This document shows positions 48,387-58,884 of a stretch of 64,000 nucleotides of DNA, piece by piece (within the stretch, counting starts at the first letter, position 1; every line of letters begins with the position of its first letter). The notes under the pieces are model-generated. The model ran no database searches, was not told the origin of the DNA, and worked only from the letters and a program-made list of their open reading frames with translations. The stretch is from NCBI GenBank assembly GCA_947501935.1, contig CANMXU010000014.1, positions 1-64,000 on the forward strand, in the 5' to 3' direction. A program made the translations under genes and the position numbers. The DNA is from an uncultured Alteromonadaceae bacterium. GTDB taxonomy: Bacteria; Pseudomonadota; Gammaproteobacteria; Enterobacterales; Alteromonadaceae.

Positions 48387-51300
48387 TGCCTGATAACGTG
48401 CAAAATGACAGCTTACCAGCCAATGATACTAATGATGAATTAGTCGTGAGCGATCCTAAATTTGTGCACTTAAGAGTGCACAGCGATTATTCAATGTGTG
48501 ATGGCTTAAATAAAGTCAAACCGATTGTTGCTAAAGCGGCTGACTTTGAAATGCCGGCATTGGCATTAACTGACCAAACCAACTTATGCGGTTTAGTTAA
48601 ATATTATCATGCTTGTCATGGCGCAGGTATTAAAGCGATTATTGGTAGTGACTTTTGGGTAAAAAGTGACGAGCTCGGCGATGAGCTTTTTCGTTTGGTG
48701 GTACTCGCCACTAATAATGTCGGTTATAAAAACCTCACCGAATTAATTTCCAAAGCCTATTTACGTGGTCATATTCAAGGTCGCGCGGTTATCGATAAAA
48801 ATTGGCTAACAGAATATGCTCCTGGGCTTATTCTGCTTTCCGGCGGTCGAGAAGGTGATATTGGTAAAGTTTTAATTAAGGGCAATACTGAGCTTGCTGA
48901 GCAAATGATTGCTTTTTATCAGCAGTATTTCCCCGATTGTTTTTATCTTGAATTACTCAGAACCGGACGCGATAACGAAGAAAACTATCTTCATCATGCC
49001 GTAGCTGCAGCCGAGCAATATAACTTGCCAGTGGTCGCAACCAATGAAGTAATGTTCTTAACCCCTGAAAATTTTGAAGCACATGAAATTCGAGTTGCCA
49101 TTCATGACGGCTTTACTTTAGACGATAAACGCCGACCGAAAAAATACAGCCGTGAACAATATCTGCGTAGCGAAGCACAAATGTGCGAGCTTTTTGCTGA
49201 CATTCCAGAAGCTTTAGCCAACTCGGTAGAAATAGCAAAACGCTGTAATGTTACTGTTACTTTAGGTGAGTATGTTCTACCTGACTTCCCCACGGAAGGA
49301 TTACCAATAGAAGATTTCTTGGTTAAAGTATCAGAAGAGGGTTTACAAGAACGTCTTGAATTTTTATTTGATAAAGACGCCCCTGATTTCGCTGAAAAAA
49401 GAAAACCTTACGACGAACGGTTAGCGATTGAGCTAGAGGTTATTAATAATATGGGCTTCCCAGGTTATTTCCTTATCGTAATGGAGTTTATTCAGTGGAG
49501 TAAAGATAACAATATTCCCGTTGGGCCAGGCCGTGGTTCTGGTGCCGGTTCGTTGGTTGCTTATGCGCAAAAAATTACCGACTTAGACCCGTTAGAATAC
49601 GATCTACTTTTTGAACGTTTCTTAAACCCTGAACGTGTCTCTATGCCCGACTTCGATGTCGATTTTTGCATGGATAGGCGTGACGAGGTAATTGACCACA
49701 CAGCTGAGCTTTATGGTCGTGATGCGGTCTCGCAAATTATTACCTTTGGTACCATGGCCGCAAAAGCGGTAATTCGCGATGTTGGTCGTGTTTTAGGGCA
49801 CCCGTACGGTTTTGTTGACCGAATATCAAAACTCATTCCGCCAACGCCGGGTATGACCCTAGCTAAAGCGTTTGAAGAAGAGCCCAAATTACCTGAAGCG
49901 TATGCACAAGATCCTGATGTAAAAGATCTCATTGATATGTGCCGTATTCTTGAAGGTACTACTCGAAATGCCGGTAAACATGCTGGTGGTGTAGTTATTT
50001 CGCCAACCACTATTACTGACTTCGCACCACTTTATTGTGACGACGAAGGCAACAACCCGGTAACACAATTTGATAAAAATGATGTTGAAGACGCAGGTTT
50101 AGTAAAGTTTGACTTCTTAGGTTTAAGAACCCTTACCATTTTACAGTGGGCCATTGAAATGGCCGATGAAAAACTGTTAAAGCAAGGTAAAGAGCCGATA
50201 GATATTGCCAGTATTAATTTAGAAGACCCAGCCAGTTTTAAAGTGTTATTAAACGCTGAAACTACCGCGGTTTTCCAACTTGAATCTAGCGGTATGAAGT
50301 CGTTAATCTCTAAATTAAAACCCGATTGCTTCGAAGATATTATCGCTTTAGTGGCGCTGTTTCGCCCTGGGCCTTTGCAATCTGGCATGGTTGATAACTT
50401 CATTGAACGTAAGCATGGCCGTGAAGCGGTTAGCTACCCTGATGAAACTTGGCAACATATTGACTTAAAACCGATTCTTGAACCTACTTACGGCATTATT
50501 TTGTATCAAGAACAGGTTATGCAAATTGCCCAGGTTCTTGCGGGGTACTCGCTTGGTGGCGCTGATATGCTTCGCCGTGCTATGGGTAAGAAAAAACCAG
50601 AAGAAATGGCGAAACAACGTGCCGGTTTCGAGCAAGGTGCTATAGATCGCGGCGTTGATGGCGAGCTAGCGATGAAAATTTTCGACTTGGTTGAAAAATT
50701 TGCTGGTTATGGTTTTAACAAATCACATTCTGCTGCCTATGCGCTAGTTTCTTATCAAACCTTGTGGATGAAAACCCACTTTCCAGCGCCATTTATGGCT
50801 GCGGTTATGTCTGCTGATATGGACAATACCGACAAAATTGTTACTTTAGTTGATGAATGCTCCAATATGGAAATCGACTTATTACCACCTAATGTTAACG
50901 CTGGTCAGTATAAATTTACCGTTAATGACGATAACCAAATCATCTATGGTTTAGGTGCGGTTAAAGGTGTTGGTGAAGGCCCTATTGAGGCAATAATTGC
51001 TGCCCGTGAAAGTGGTGGTGAATTTACTGATTTATTTGATTTTTGTGCCAGACTTGATTTAAAGAAAACCAATAAACGTATTCTTGAGCGGTTAATTAAA
51101 TCAGGGGCGATGGATGACCTTGGGCCAAGAATTGGCAAGGCTCCACATCGCGCGGCAATGTTTGCAACATTACCTGAAGCGATTAAAGCGGCAGAGCAAC
51201 ATGCCAAAGCGCAAGCAATTGGCCAAAACGATCTGTTTGGTTTAATTAATGAAGAACCAGAAGATACCCGACAAGCGTTTAAAGAAGTTGCTCCTTGGGC

Positions 51301-51946
51301 TGAAGAAGTTTGGCTTGATGGTGAAAAAGAAACTTTAGGTTTATACCTAACAGGTCACCCTATTAATCGTTATTTGGCAGAAATTAAACATTATGCCTCT
51401 GGTCGCTTAGTTAGCTTGCAACCTCAAGGTAAAGATAAATCATCCGTAGCAGTTGGTTTAGTGATTGGAGTTCGAGTTTTAGTCAATAAAAGAGGGCGCC
51501 GTTGGGCCTTAGTTACTCTCGATGATAAAAGCGCACGAATTGATGTTCGCTTATTCCCAGATGACTACGATGCTTTTCAAGAATTACTGGTAACTGACGC
51601 TATTTTAGTCTGTCGGGGACAGGTCAGCTTTGATGATTACTCCGGTGGCATTACAATGGGCGGTCGCGATATAATGACCATTGCCACGGCACGTGAAAAT
51701 TATGTAAAATCACTAGATATTCATGTGAAGAAGCCGGCAATTGCCGACAATTTTATTGAACAATTTACTCAAGTACTGTCGCCTCATAAAGACGGTACTT
51801 GCCCAGTACGCGTGTTCTATCAGCGAGAAGAAGCTGAAGCAACACTTGAGCTGGGCGTACAATGGCGGGTAACTCCTGCCGATATTTTATTGCATGAATT
51901 GAAAGTTTTACTTGGTGAAGACTGCGTAAAACTTCAATTTAATTAA
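48386..51946 (+). CDS. dnaE: DNA polymerase III subunit alpha
   Basis: The 1186-residue replicative polymerase (E. coli 1160) has an N-terminal PHP domain ([16 protein letters not shown]). The palm aspartates are in [23 protein letters not shown], the fingers, the helix-hairpin-helix region, and an OB domain ([19 protein letters not shown]) follow in order. The ATG overlaps the rnhB stop as TAATG. It sits in the standard gammaproteobacterial order lpxB-rnhB-dnaE-accA. Confidence 0.98.
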   Translation: MPDNVQNDSLPANDTNDELVVSDPKFVHLRVHSDYSMCDGLNKVKPIVAKAADFEMPALALTDQTNLCGLVKYYHACHGAGIKAIIGSDFWVKSDELGDELFRLVVLATNNVGYKNLTELISKAYLRGHIQGRAVIDKNWLTEYAPGLILLSGGREGDIGKVLIKGNTELAEQMIAFYQQYFPDCFYLELLRTGRDNEENYLHHAVAAAEQYNLPVVATNEVMFLTPENFEAHEIRVAIHDGFTLDDKRRPKKYSREQYLRSEAQMCELFADIPEALANSVEIAKRCNVTVTLGEYVLPDFPTEGLPIEDFLVKVSEEGLQERLEFLFDKDAPDFAEKRKPYDERLAIELEVINNMGFPGYFLIVMEFIQWSKDNNIPVGPGRGSGAGSLVAYAQKITDLDPLEYDLLFERFLNPERVSMPDFDVDFCMDRRDEVIDHTAELYGRDAVSQIITFGTMAAKAVIRDVGRVLGHPYGFVDRISKLIPPTPGMTLAKAFEEEPKLPEAYAQDPDVKDLIDMCRILEGTTRNAGKHAGGVVISPTTITDFAPLYCDDEGNNPVTQFDKNDVEDAGLVKFDFLGLRTLTILQWAIEMADEKLLKQGKEPIDIASINLEDPASFKVLLNAETTAVFQLESSGMKSLISKLKPDCFEDIIALVALFRPGPLQSGMVDNFIERKHGREAVSYPDETWQHIDLKPILEPTYGIILYQEQVMQIAQVLAGYSLGGADMLRRAMGKKKPEEMAKQRAGFEQGAIDRGVDGELAMKIFDLVEKFAGYGFNKSHSAAYALVSYQTLWMKTHFPAPFMAAVMSADMDNTDKIVTLVDECSNMEIDLLPPNVNAGQYKFTVNDDNQIIYGLGAVKGVGEGPIEAIIAARESGGEFTDLFDFCARLDLKKTNKRILERLIKSGAMDDLGPRIGKAPHRAAMFATLPEAIKAAEQHAKAQAIGQNDLFGLINEEPEDTRQAFKEVAPWAEEVWLDGEKETLGLYLTGHPINRYLAEIKHYASGRLVSLQPQGKDKSSVAVGLVIGVRVLVNKRGRRWALVTLDDKSARIDVRLFPDDYDAFQELLVTDAILVCRGQVSFDDYSGGITMGGRDIMTIATARENYVKSLDIHVKKPAIADNFIEQFTQVLSPHKDGTCPVRVFYQREEAEATLELGVQWRVTPADILLHELKVLLGEDCVKLQFN

Positions 51947-52014
51947 TTAACAAGAACAAAATAATGAATATCAGCACTGCTGCTGATATGAAAAATTTAG
52001 GTGAAAATAAAGCT

Positions 52015-52971
52015 ATGTCATTAAATTTTTTGGATTTTGAACAACCAATCGCAGAACTTGATGCAAAAATTGAAGAGTTGCGTTTGGTCAATAATGGTCA
52101 AGAACTTAACTTAGACCTTGAAGAGCAAATCACACAATTGCGTGAAAAAAATGTTGAGCGCACGAAAAAGATTTTTGCTGATTTAGACGCTTGGCAAACA
52201 GCCCGTGTAGCACGTCATCCTCAACGTCCTTACACACTAGATTATTTACCACGCATATTTACTGAGTTTGACGAACTAGCCGGCGACCGTGCTTATGCAG
52301 ATGATAGCGCTATTGTTGGTGGTACTGCACGTTTAGATGGCCGACCAGTAATGGTTATTGGTCATCAAAAAGGCCGTTCTACTGCAGAAAAAGTTAAACG
52401 TAATTTTGGTATGCCACGTCCTGAAGGTTACCGAAAAGCTTTACGTTTAATGAAAATGGCAGAGCGTTTCAATATGCCAATCATTACTTTTATTGACACT
52501 CCTGGTGCATATCCAGGTATTGGCGCTGAAGAGCGTGGTCAATCAGAGGCTATCGCGACTAACTTGAAAGTAATGGCACGTTTAACTGTTCCAATTATTT
52601 GTACTGTTATTGGTGAAGGTGGTTCTGGTGGTGCTTTAGCTATTGGTGTTGGCGATAAAGTTAACATGTTGCAATATTCTACCTACGCGGTTATTTCTCC
52701 AGAAGGTTGTGCATCAATTTTATGGAAAACAGCTGAAAAAGCTTCAACAGCAGCAGAAGCTATGGGTATTACGGCTAAGCGCATTAAAGAGCTAGACCTG
52801 ATCAATAGTGTTGTTGAAGAGCCATTAGGCGGCGCGCATCGTGATGTTGATCAAATGTCGGCTTTCTTAAAGCAAGCGCTTAAATCTGATTTAGCTGATC
52901 TTGACGGTTTATCAAAAGAAGACCTGATTGAAAAACGTTACCAACGTTTAATGTCATTTGGCTACTGCTAA
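52015..52971 (+). CDS. accA: Acetyl-CoA carboxylase carboxyltransferase subunit alpha
   Basis: The 318-residue alpha subunit works with AccD to transfer carboxyl from carboxybiotin to acetyl-CoA, committing carbon to fatty-acid synthesis. I chose the ATG at 52015 because it gives [20 protein letters not shown], aligned with E. coli (319 residues). An ATG at 51964 would add 17 residues. Core motifs [31 protein letters not shown] and [15 protein letters not shown] are intact. A strong terminator follows. Confidence 0.97.
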   Translation: MSLNFLDFEQPIAELDAKIEELRLVNNGQELNLDLEEQITQLREKNVERTKKIFADLDAWQTARVARHPQRPYTLDYLPRIFTEFDELAGDRAYADDSAIVGGTARLDGRPVMVIGHQKGRSTAEKVKRNFGMPRPEGYRKALRLMKMAERFNMPIITFIDTPGAYPGIGAEERGQSEAIATNLKVMARLTVPIICTVIGEGGSGGALAIGVGDKVNMLQYSTYAVISPEGCASILWKTAEKASTAAEAMGITAKRIKELDLINSVVEEPLGGAHRDVDQMSAFLKQALKSDLADLDGLSKEDLIEKRYQRLMSFGYC

Positions 52972-52979
52972 ACTGATCA

Positions 52980-53020
52980 AGCTAGCACAATATGAACTTA
53001 TGTTGTGCTAGCTAATTTTT
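52980..53020 (+). terminator. Terminator of the rpsB-accA cluster
   Basis: A perfect 11-bp stem AGCTAGCACAA/TTGTGCTAGCT (52980-52990 and 53003-53013) with a 12-base loop is followed by AATTTTTT. Confidence 0.88.
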
Positions 53021-53054
53021 TAAAACAGTTTAATTTATGTCGGCGGTTTAATTT

Positions 53055-54482
53055 ATGTCAGCAATCGAATCGACATTAACAACTTTTCTATTAAAATTCC
53101 ATGATCAACCCATCGTCGTTGCTTACAGTGGCGGAGTTGACTCGCAAGTACTGCTGCATGCTTTAGCTCAGCTAAAGTCAGCTCAAAAAATTCACAACGC
53201 AATTCAAGTTTGTCATGTTAATCATGGTTTAAGTGATAATGCCGATGCTTGGCAGCAATTTGCTCAAACACAATGTCAGTTATTAGCACTGCCTTTTACT
53301 TGTATTCCCGTAAATATTAATAAAAGTAGTAATGAGAGTATTGAAGCATTAGCTCGTGATGCTAGATATCAAGCCTTGCAAAATTGTGCACCGAAAAATG
53401 CGCTTATTATTACCGGTCATCATCTTGACGATCAAAGTGAAACCTTCTTACTGGCGTTAAAGCGTGGCTCGGGTTTAAAAGGTTTAGCTGCGATGCAAGC
53501 GCTATCAAGCTTAGCTGGTAATGACTTAGGCCATATCTTAGCCAGACCTTTATTAACGATAACCCGCGCCGCAATTGTGGCTTATGCGAATCAGCACAGC
53601 TTGGTTTGGATTGAAGATGAGTCGAATCAAGATACTAACTTTGACCGTAACTTTCTTCGCCATCAGGTAATGCCAATTTTGAATGAGCGCTGGCCGAGTA
53701 TGTTATCAACTATTAGCCGCAGTGCTAGCCATTGCCAAGAAGGGCAGTTGTTACTGGATGAATTAGCTCAGCAAGATTATGCTAAACATCAAAGCGCTGA
53801 TTCAGGGGGAATTGATAAACTTATTCTGGCCGAGCTTAAGTTGTTATCTCGACCACGCTTTAATAATTTACTTCGTTATTTTTTAAGTTTACATCAAGGC
53901 TTAATGCCCAGCAGCCAACAACTTGAACAGGTTTATCAGCAATTATCAGCACCTGATGATAAAAGTCCTGCGATTAAAGTGGGTAAAATGTGGCTTAGAC
54001 GTTTTCAAAAACATTTGTATTTAACGAATGATTTTAGTGATGTTTCTAAGCATAGCCTTACCGTTACTTTACCAAAAACTTCACAAGATACTTCAGTTGT
54101 TATCCTGCCAGATTGTATTGGCCAATGTGTATTCTCTATTGGAGTTGATGGGGAATTTTCGAATGGGAAAGGTACTAATCTTGAAAATAATGCCGCTACC
54201 TTATCGCATGGTCACAAAACTTTATCTGTCAAAATGCCAGCAGTAGGGCAACAGGTTACTATAGCTTTTAACCATCAAAACCCTAAATGTTTACCTGATT
54301 ATCGCCAGCAACGCCGGCCGTTAAAAAAGGTCTTACAAGAGCTTCATATTCCCCCCTGGCAACGTCAGCGCATTGCATTTTTATATTATGATCAGGAACT
54401 CGTTGCAGCACTGGGCTATTTTGTCTGTAAAGAATATATCCCAGCAGGTAGTTGTGACAAATTGTTGATTAAGTGGCAGTAG
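53055..54482 (+). CDS. tilS: tRNA(Ile)-lysidine synthase
   Basis: The 475-residue PP-loop ATPase converts the wobble cytidine of tRNA-Ile(CAU) to lysidine. The P-loop motif is VVAYSGGVDSQVLLHAL, followed by HVNHGLSDNADAW and GHHLDDQSETFLLALKRGSG. The C-terminal domain (about residues 390-475, DYRQQRRPLKKVLQELHIPP) is the substrate-recognition TilS_C part. It follows the accA terminator by 35 bases, as in many gammaproteobacteria. Confidence 0.96.
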   Translation: MSAIESTLTTFLLKFHDQPIVVAYSGGVDSQVLLHALAQLKSAQKIHNAIQVCHVNHGLSDNADAWQQFAQTQCQLLALPFTCIPVNINKSSNESIEALARDARYQALQNCAPKNALIITGHHLDDQSETFLLALKRGSGLKGLAAMQALSSLAGNDLGHILARPLLTITRAAIVAYANQHSLVWIEDESNQDTNFDRNFLRHQVMPILNERWPSMLSTISRSASHCQEGQLLLDELAQQDYAKHQSADSGGIDKLILAELKLLSRPRFNNLLRYFLSLHQGLMPSSQQLEQVYQQLSAPDDKSPAIKVGKMWLRRFQKHLYLTNDFSDVSKHSLTVTLPKTSQDTSVVILPDCIGQCVFSIGVDGEFSNGKGTNLENNAATLSHGHKTLSVKMPAVGQQVTIAFNHQNPKCLPDYRQQRRPLKKVLQELHIPPWQRQRIAFLYYDQELVAALGYFVCKEYIPAGSCDKLLIKWQ

Positions 54483-54544
54483 CGTCCATAACAAGGTTAG
54501 AATGCATCAATGTTGTGCCTTACTAAAACGAATATGGAATCTTT

Positions 54545-55738
54545 ATGAATTTAGTTATTAAACTTATCCTTGGTATTATTGCCGGTATGCTCATTGGTCT
54601 TTATGGACCTGATGTGCTTATTCAACTTGTTTTTACTGGGCAAACCCTTATTGGTCAGTTGATTACCTTTACTATTCCATTAATCATCCTTTTTTATATT
54701 GCTAGCGGCATTGCTTCACTGCCACAAGGCTCAGGTTCTTTATTAGGTAAAACTGTTGGTCTTGCTTACGGTTCAACTATTATCGCCGGCTCACTTGCCT
54801 ATCTTGTTGCCAGCAACCTTCTACCCGGCTTTACATCAGAAAATATTGCGCCTGTAGTAGAACACAGTGAAAAATTATCGGGCTATATTAACCTGACTAT
54901 TGCGCCGTTATTTGATGTGATGACGGCATTGGCTTTAGCCTTTATTCTTGGTATTGGCATTAGTGCTACTAACGCGACATCACTGCGCAAAGGGGTGAAT
55001 GAAACCAGAGATATTATCGACGGTTTACTCGCCAAAGTTATTATTCCTGCATTGCCTTTTTATATTGCCGGTGTCTTTGCTCAAATGAGTGTTGAAGGTA
55101 CGGTATTTTCTACCTTACAAACCTTTGGCGTTGTATTGTTACTTGCAATAACAATGCACTGGTTATGGATCACTGTGATGTATGTCAGCACTGCCATGGC
55201 GTTAGGCCGCTCTCCCGGTCAATTATTAAAGAATATGATGCCTGCGTATTTTACCGCTTTAGGTACCATGTCGAGTGCAGCAACTATTCCGGTATCGTTA
55301 AAAGCGACGAAAGAAAATAAGGTCAGTGATGGAATTGCCAACTTCACTGTGCCGCTTTGTGCTTCTATTCACTTAAGTGGCTCAACCATTACCATAGTTA
55401 CTTGTGCAACTGCGGTTATGTTATTAACGCCAGAGCTGGCATTACCTTCTTTAATGGGCATGTTCGGGTTTATTCTAATGCTAGGTGTTACCATGATCGC
55501 AGCACCGGGAGCCCCTGGTGGCGCAGTAATGTCGGCAATAGGTTTATTAGGTAGTATGTTAGGCTTTACTGATGCTGCACTGGCTTTAATGATCGCCCTT
55601 TATATGGCACAAGACAGTTTTGGTACCGCTTGTAATGTTACTGGCGATGGCGCTATTGCTATTTGGGTAGATAAATTTGCCGGTGAAAACCAAACCTTAA
55701 GTATAGATACGGCTCAAGAAAGCAGTAATAACCTATAG
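54545..55738 (+). CDS. Dicarboxylate/amino acid:cation symporter (DAACS family)
   Basis: The 397-residue protein has the GltPh-type fold, with about eight helices and re-entrant hairpins. Signature stretches are YFTALGTMSSAATIPVSLKA, near hairpin 1, and SIHLSGSTITIVTCATAVM. Members import glutamate, aspartate, serine or C4-dicarboxylates with sodium or protons. No residue pattern lets me choose a substrate. It is followed by its own terminator. Confidence 0.92.
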   Translation: MNLVIKLILGIIAGMLIGLYGPDVLIQLVFTGQTLIGQLITFTIPLIILFYIASGIASLPQGSGSLLGKTVGLAYGSTIIAGSLAYLVASNLLPGFTSENIAPVVEHSEKLSGYINLTIAPLFDVMTALALAFILGIGISATNATSLRKGVNETRDIIDGLLAKVIIPALPFYIAGVFAQMSVEGTVFSTLQTFGVVLLLAITMHWLWITVMYVSTAMALGRSPGQLLKNMMPAYFTALGTMSSAATIPVSLKATKENKVSDGIANFTVPLCASIHLSGSTITIVTCATAVMLLTPELALPSLMGMFGFILMLGVTMIAAPGAPGGAVMSAIGLLGSMLGFTDAALALMIALYMAQDSFGTACNVTGDGAIAIWVDKFAGENQTLSIDTAQESSNNL

Positions 55739-55783
55739 TTTTTATCTAATTTCTATTTAGAAAGCTTTACCTACAGCATTTGA

Positions 55784-55809
55784 AAAGGGCAACAGTGTTG
55801 CCTTTTTTT
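55784..55809 (+). terminator. Terminator of the DAACS transporter gene
   Basis: A GGCAAC/GTTGCC stem (55788-55793 and 55797-55802) with an AGT loop is flanked by A residues and followed by seven T residues. Confidence 0.9.
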
Positions 55810-55969
55810 ATGCTCCAATTTCAACCTGTTCTACCTAACTTAATAAGCTCATCTTTTAGTAAATGTAACTAGGTTGCAACTTCCTTTATTTAAGTTACAA
55901 AACCATACAAATGCAGCTAACCGCCTTCGCTAAAATGAGCTTATTAATTGAGCAAAGCGCAGGTGTGTT

Positions 55970-56509
55970 ATGTATATTCAGCCAGTATCACGACTATTTA
56001 ATATGAGTTCATCAGCAAGCTTTGCTGATAACCGTAGAAAAAATCAGGCTAATGTTCTCGGCACTACTCCAACAGATATTGCACCTTACTTAGAAACTCG
56101 CTCACCTGAAAGTACAAGCACTAATACTGATAGTGCTTTTGAAAGACAGCTACACAAAACACTGCTTGATATTGAGAACAGCTACCATATAGCTGAAAAA
56201 AATCAACAAAATCATAACTACTACGCTCGTCAACAGGCTTTGATCAGCACGTATGCTTTAGCTACTGATTCGGGTTCAAGCAAAGAGCATTTAGACAGTG
56301 AAATAGTCCAGCGACTACATCAAATGCATCAAGAGTTACATGAAATCCATCATGATATTAAGCGAACTTTTAAAAAGGTTAGCTCGTTATTTGACGATAA
56401 TAACATGGTAAATACAACAGATAAATTAACCATAAGCACGCGGCCTTTAAAGCTCTATCAGTCGGTTATGACACCAACTATTTCTTCTCATGTAACCTTA
56501 AGTGTTTAA
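55970..56509 (+). CDS. Uncharacterised 179-residue protein
   Basis: I recognise no family. The product has no signal peptide or membrane helix. The first 70 residues are serine/threonine-rich and low in complexity. The middle holds a histidine- and glutamine-rich amphipathic helix (about residues 113-140, RLHQMHQELHEIHHDIKRTF), probably coiled coil. The tail is polar. The ribosome-binding site is weak (AGGTG). The structured inverted-repeat element begins about 12 bases after the stop. It may be a lineage-specific gene; I rate it a real gene because of its length, a plausible start and isolation from other frames. Confidence 0.55.
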   Translation: MYIQPVSRLFNMSSSASFADNRRKNQANVLGTTPTDIAPYLETRSPESTSTNTDSAFERQLHKTLLDIENSYHIAEKNQQNHNYYARQQALISTYALATDSGSSKEHLDSEIVQRLHQMHQELHEIHHDIKRTFKKVSSLFDDNNMVNTTDKLTISTRPLKLYQSVMTPTISSHVTLSV

Positions 56510-56521
56510 CTCTTTATACTA

Positions 56522-56831
56522 GGGGCTGTTGATCTTTCAGGGTTAAAATTTATTCAATTTAAAACGGATTTAATCGCGGCGCGAGCTTTGTATCATAGTT
56601 ATTCTATTTAAAAAGCGAGCACAGCTTACGCATCCTGCTCACGCTAAGTACCTACATCCATGTAGGCAACAAAGAATAAATCCGTTTTAAATGAACCCAA
56701 AGGGCAGCATTTGTTTGAAATTTATACGGCGATATTGCATGTTCATGTAGCCAGCTACACTTCACATGCTCTGTCTTGCCTAAATATTAAACATATTGCT
56801 GTAAAAGTAATCTCGAAAGATCAACAGCCCC
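56522..56831. mobile_element. TA-flanked inverted-repeat element (MITE-like), copy A
   Basis: The 310-base element has perfect terminal inverted repeats, GGGGCTGTTGATCTTTC on the left and its complement on the right, and TA immediately outside each end. This is the target pattern of IS630/Tc1-mariner transposases. It encodes no protein. Inside are two paired modules: arms at 56553-56572 and 56677-56695, and arms at 56705-56724 and 56781-56801. Each encloses smaller hairpins, for example CCTACA/TGTAGG and TGTAGC/GCTACA. The core is shared with the diverged copy at 22949-23147. No transposase is in the window. Confidence 0.75.
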
Positions 56832-56939
56832 TATTAAGCTTGCATGAATAAAGGCATAATAGCGCTAATTTATTTTCCTAGTCTGAACATTGCTCATTTT
56901 GGTTCGGATTATTTATCATTAATAAAAGTTTAAAATATT

Positions 56940-57509
56940 ATGTCTACTGAAAATGCTTTAAAAAATCGCAGCAATAGCAGCTGTGAATTGTGTACATCTA
57001 GCTCTGATTTATCTGTTTTTGAAGTGCCACCTACAAGTGATGGTAGCGCTCAACAATGTATTTATGTTTGCCAAACTTGTCTTGAGCAAATTGAAGGTAA
57101 TAAAGAACTTGATATGAATCACTGGCGTTGTTTGAACGACAGCATGTGGAATCAAGAGCCCGCGGTACAAGTAATGTCGTATCGTATGCTACATAAACTT
57201 TCTAGTGAAAGTTGGGCACAAGATGCGCTAGATATGATTTATCTCGAAGACAACGTGAAAACGTGGGCAGAGCAGGGTATTGCTGCAGAGCGTAGTAATG
57301 GGCCAACCCGCGATAGTAATGGCGCAGAACTTCAAGACGGCGACAATGTAACCTTAATTAAAGACTTAAAAGTTAAAGGCGCTAACTTTACCGCTAAGCA
57401 AGGCACCATGGTTCGTGGTATTACTTTAACGGATAACCCTGAGCATATTGAAGGTAAAGTAAATGGTACCCGTATTGTTTTAGTGGCTGCCTATCTTAAA
57501 AAAGCATAA
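56940..57509 (+). CDS. PhnA domain-containing protein (YjdM-like)
   Basis: The 189-residue protein pairs an N-terminal zinc-ribbon region (CELC and CQTC cysteine pairs, residues about 15-50) with a C-terminal PhnA domain (residues about 120-189; RDSNGAELQDGDNVTLIKDL, KQGTMVRGI). E. coli YjdM/PhnA was named after phosphonate use, but its role there is unproven; some relatives hydrolyse phosphonoacetate. No phn genes are adjacent. It lies 109 bases after the inverted-repeat element. A terminator-like hairpin follows it at 57621. Confidence 0.88.
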   Translation: MSTENALKNRSNSSCELCTSSSDLSVFEVPPTSDGSAQQCIYVCQTCLEQIEGNKELDMNHWRCLNDSMWNQEPAVQVMSYRMLHKLSSESWAQDALDMIYLEDNVKTWAEQGIAAERSNGPTRDSNGAELQDGDNVTLIKDLKVKGANFTAKQGTMVRGITLTDNPEHIEGKVNGTRIVLVAAYLKKA

Positions 57510-57620
57510 TTGAGCTGCTTAACTTAGATTTACTTACTCAAATTTATTCACTTAAACTAGCTCACTTAAGCCATCTGAGTTAGCTTTTGCTTTTTGGTAT
57601 TAATAAATTAAAGACCTATA

Positions 57621-57654
57621 AAGCGTTATTGATGAAGCAATAGCGCTTTTTTTA
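57621..57654 (+). terminator. Terminator after the PhnA-domain gene
   Basis: An 11-bp stem AAGCGTTATTG/CAATAGCGCTT (one G-T wobble; 57621-57631 and 57638-57648) with a 6-base loop runs into TTTTTTT. Confidence 0.85.
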
Positions 57655-57836
57655 TTTATGGTTCCCCGATATGCATACAACAAACGAATAAATTTTTTAA
57701 TTATATTTACTGCTAAACTCTTTCCTTAATATTCATAGTTTTACCTAAAATTCCCATCGTTAAAAGCAATTGTTAAGCGCTTATTCTGTATTCACATCAC
57801 TTGACTATGGGGTTATTTTCATTAAAATGAACCTTA

Positions 57837-57864
57837 TTCGAATGGTGTTCGAACTTTGTTCGAG
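57837..57864. promoter_or_regulatory. Three TTCGA boxes at 11-bp spacing
   Basis: TTCGAA, TTCGAA and TTCGAG start at 57837, 57848 and 57859, exactly one helical turn apart. The second and third form a perfect inverted repeat TCGAAC-TTT-GTTCGA (57849-57863). It is a candidate operator for the downstream TetR regulator. Confidence 0.5.
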
Positions 57865-57868
57865 TTGC

Positions 57869-57898
57869 GTTATACAGTTAAATAGGCTGCTGTATAAC
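57869..57898. promoter_or_regulatory. Perfect 9-bp inverted repeat, candidate operator
   Basis: GTTATACAG (57869-57877) and CTGTATAAC (57890-57898) are separated by 12 bases. The arm centres lie two helical turns apart, which suits a dimeric regulator. It lies 133 bases before the tetR-type start. Confidence 0.5.
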
Positions 57899-57911
57899 AG
57901 GTACTAAAGGT

Positions 57912-57933
57912 GCTGTTGAAGATTAACAACAGC
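57912..57933. promoter_or_regulatory. 7-bp inverted repeat GCTGTTG/CAACAGC
   Basis: Arms at 57912-57918 and 57927-57933 with an 8-base loop. It could be a leader hairpin or part of the operator cluster. Confidence 0.4.
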
Positions 57934-58030
57934 AAAGCCAGTTAATACCATATTGAGAAAAAACTTATTTATAAGCAGAACAATAAGCTTAAATTACGAG
58001 TTTAACTAAAATAAATTAAGTGAGAAAACC

Positions 58031-58756
58031 ATGGCCCCGGCACCTAAATATAGTCCGCAGCAGCAAGAAGAAATTATATTATCAGCAGCAGTTGACTGCA
58101 TAAATGAAAGCTCGTTACTTGATTTCACTATGTCAGCTGTTTCGAAAAAAGCTGGCTTGTCTATGGGCTCCATTTATAAGCTAGTGCAATGTAAAGAAGA
58201 CATCATATTTGCTTTAGCAACACATGTTTTTAAACATCAATGTAGTATCTTTAGACAGGTGATGGCGATGGAGTTAACCACACCAGAAAAAATGATTGCG
58301 CTGATGTTATTAAGCTCAACAAAAAATCAAGTTTACCCTTTTGATAGCCACTTAGAATGTTTTTCAACGAATGAATTAGTGATCAGTCGCGCCTCTGAAT
58401 TATGGACGGATCGCATGATCCGCTCACATGAGCAATGCAAACATACCTTTGACCAATGTATGAATAATGCCGCAGCAACGGGTGAACTAGCCATTACGGA
58501 AAACCTTGAACAAATCATTGAAGAAATTAATTTAGGCTGTTGGGCGCTAGCTGTTGGCTCTGAAAGTGTTAAGCGGGTAATTCAACTTAAAAATATTTCA
58601 GACGGAACCGACTCTGTAAATGCACCGATAGTAACCGACGACTTCATGGTTAAAAGTTTACAAAGGTTACTAAATTCGTACCCATGGAAAAAAAGTCTTG
58701 ATGCTGCCGGCATTGAAAAAGCAGCTGCCGAGCTAGTTAAACAAGGGCTGCGCTAA
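58031..58756 (+). CDS. TetR/AcrR family transcriptional regulator
   Basis: The 241-residue protein has an N-terminal TetR HTH (residues about 12-58; FTMSAVSKKAGLSMGSIYKL) and a helical ligand-binding domain with several cysteines and histidines. It lies directly upstream of, and on the same strand as, an RND adaptor and pump (128 bases to the adaptor), so it probably represses them and itself. Symmetrical sites upstream (57837-57933) are candidate operators. The inducing ligand is unknown. Confidence 0.9.
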   Translation: MAPAPKYSPQQQEEIILSAAVDCINESSLLDFTMSAVSKKAGLSMGSIYKLVQCKEDIIFALATHVFKHQCSIFRQVMAMELTTPEKMIALMLLSSTKNQVYPFDSHLECFSTNELVISRASELWTDRMIRSHEQCKHTFDQCMNNAAATGELAITENLEQIIEEINLGCWALAVGSESVKRVIQLKNISDGTDSVNAPIVTDDFMVKSLQRLLNSYPWKKSLDAAGIEKAAAELVKQGLR

Positions 58757-58884
58757 GGTAATAACCACCAAGAAATAAATAAAGGTTAGTCGAGAGGTTC
58801 TCATAGCCAAAATATTAAATCGTTAATATGAGAATTAAGCAGGCTTAATCAACAAATATAAGAATTAACATCTGGAGAATAACA

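Larger units (their letters stand above)
57510..58030. other. 521-base region between the PhnA and TetR genes
   Basis: No gene is seen. The region holds a terminator at 57621-57654 and a cluster of symmetrical sequences between 57837 and 57933, listed separately, which probably form the control region of the TetR-RND operon. Confidence 0.7.

Noticed and set aside
56522..56831. Complete insertion sequence
   Set aside because: No transposase or any long frame lies between the terminal repeats.
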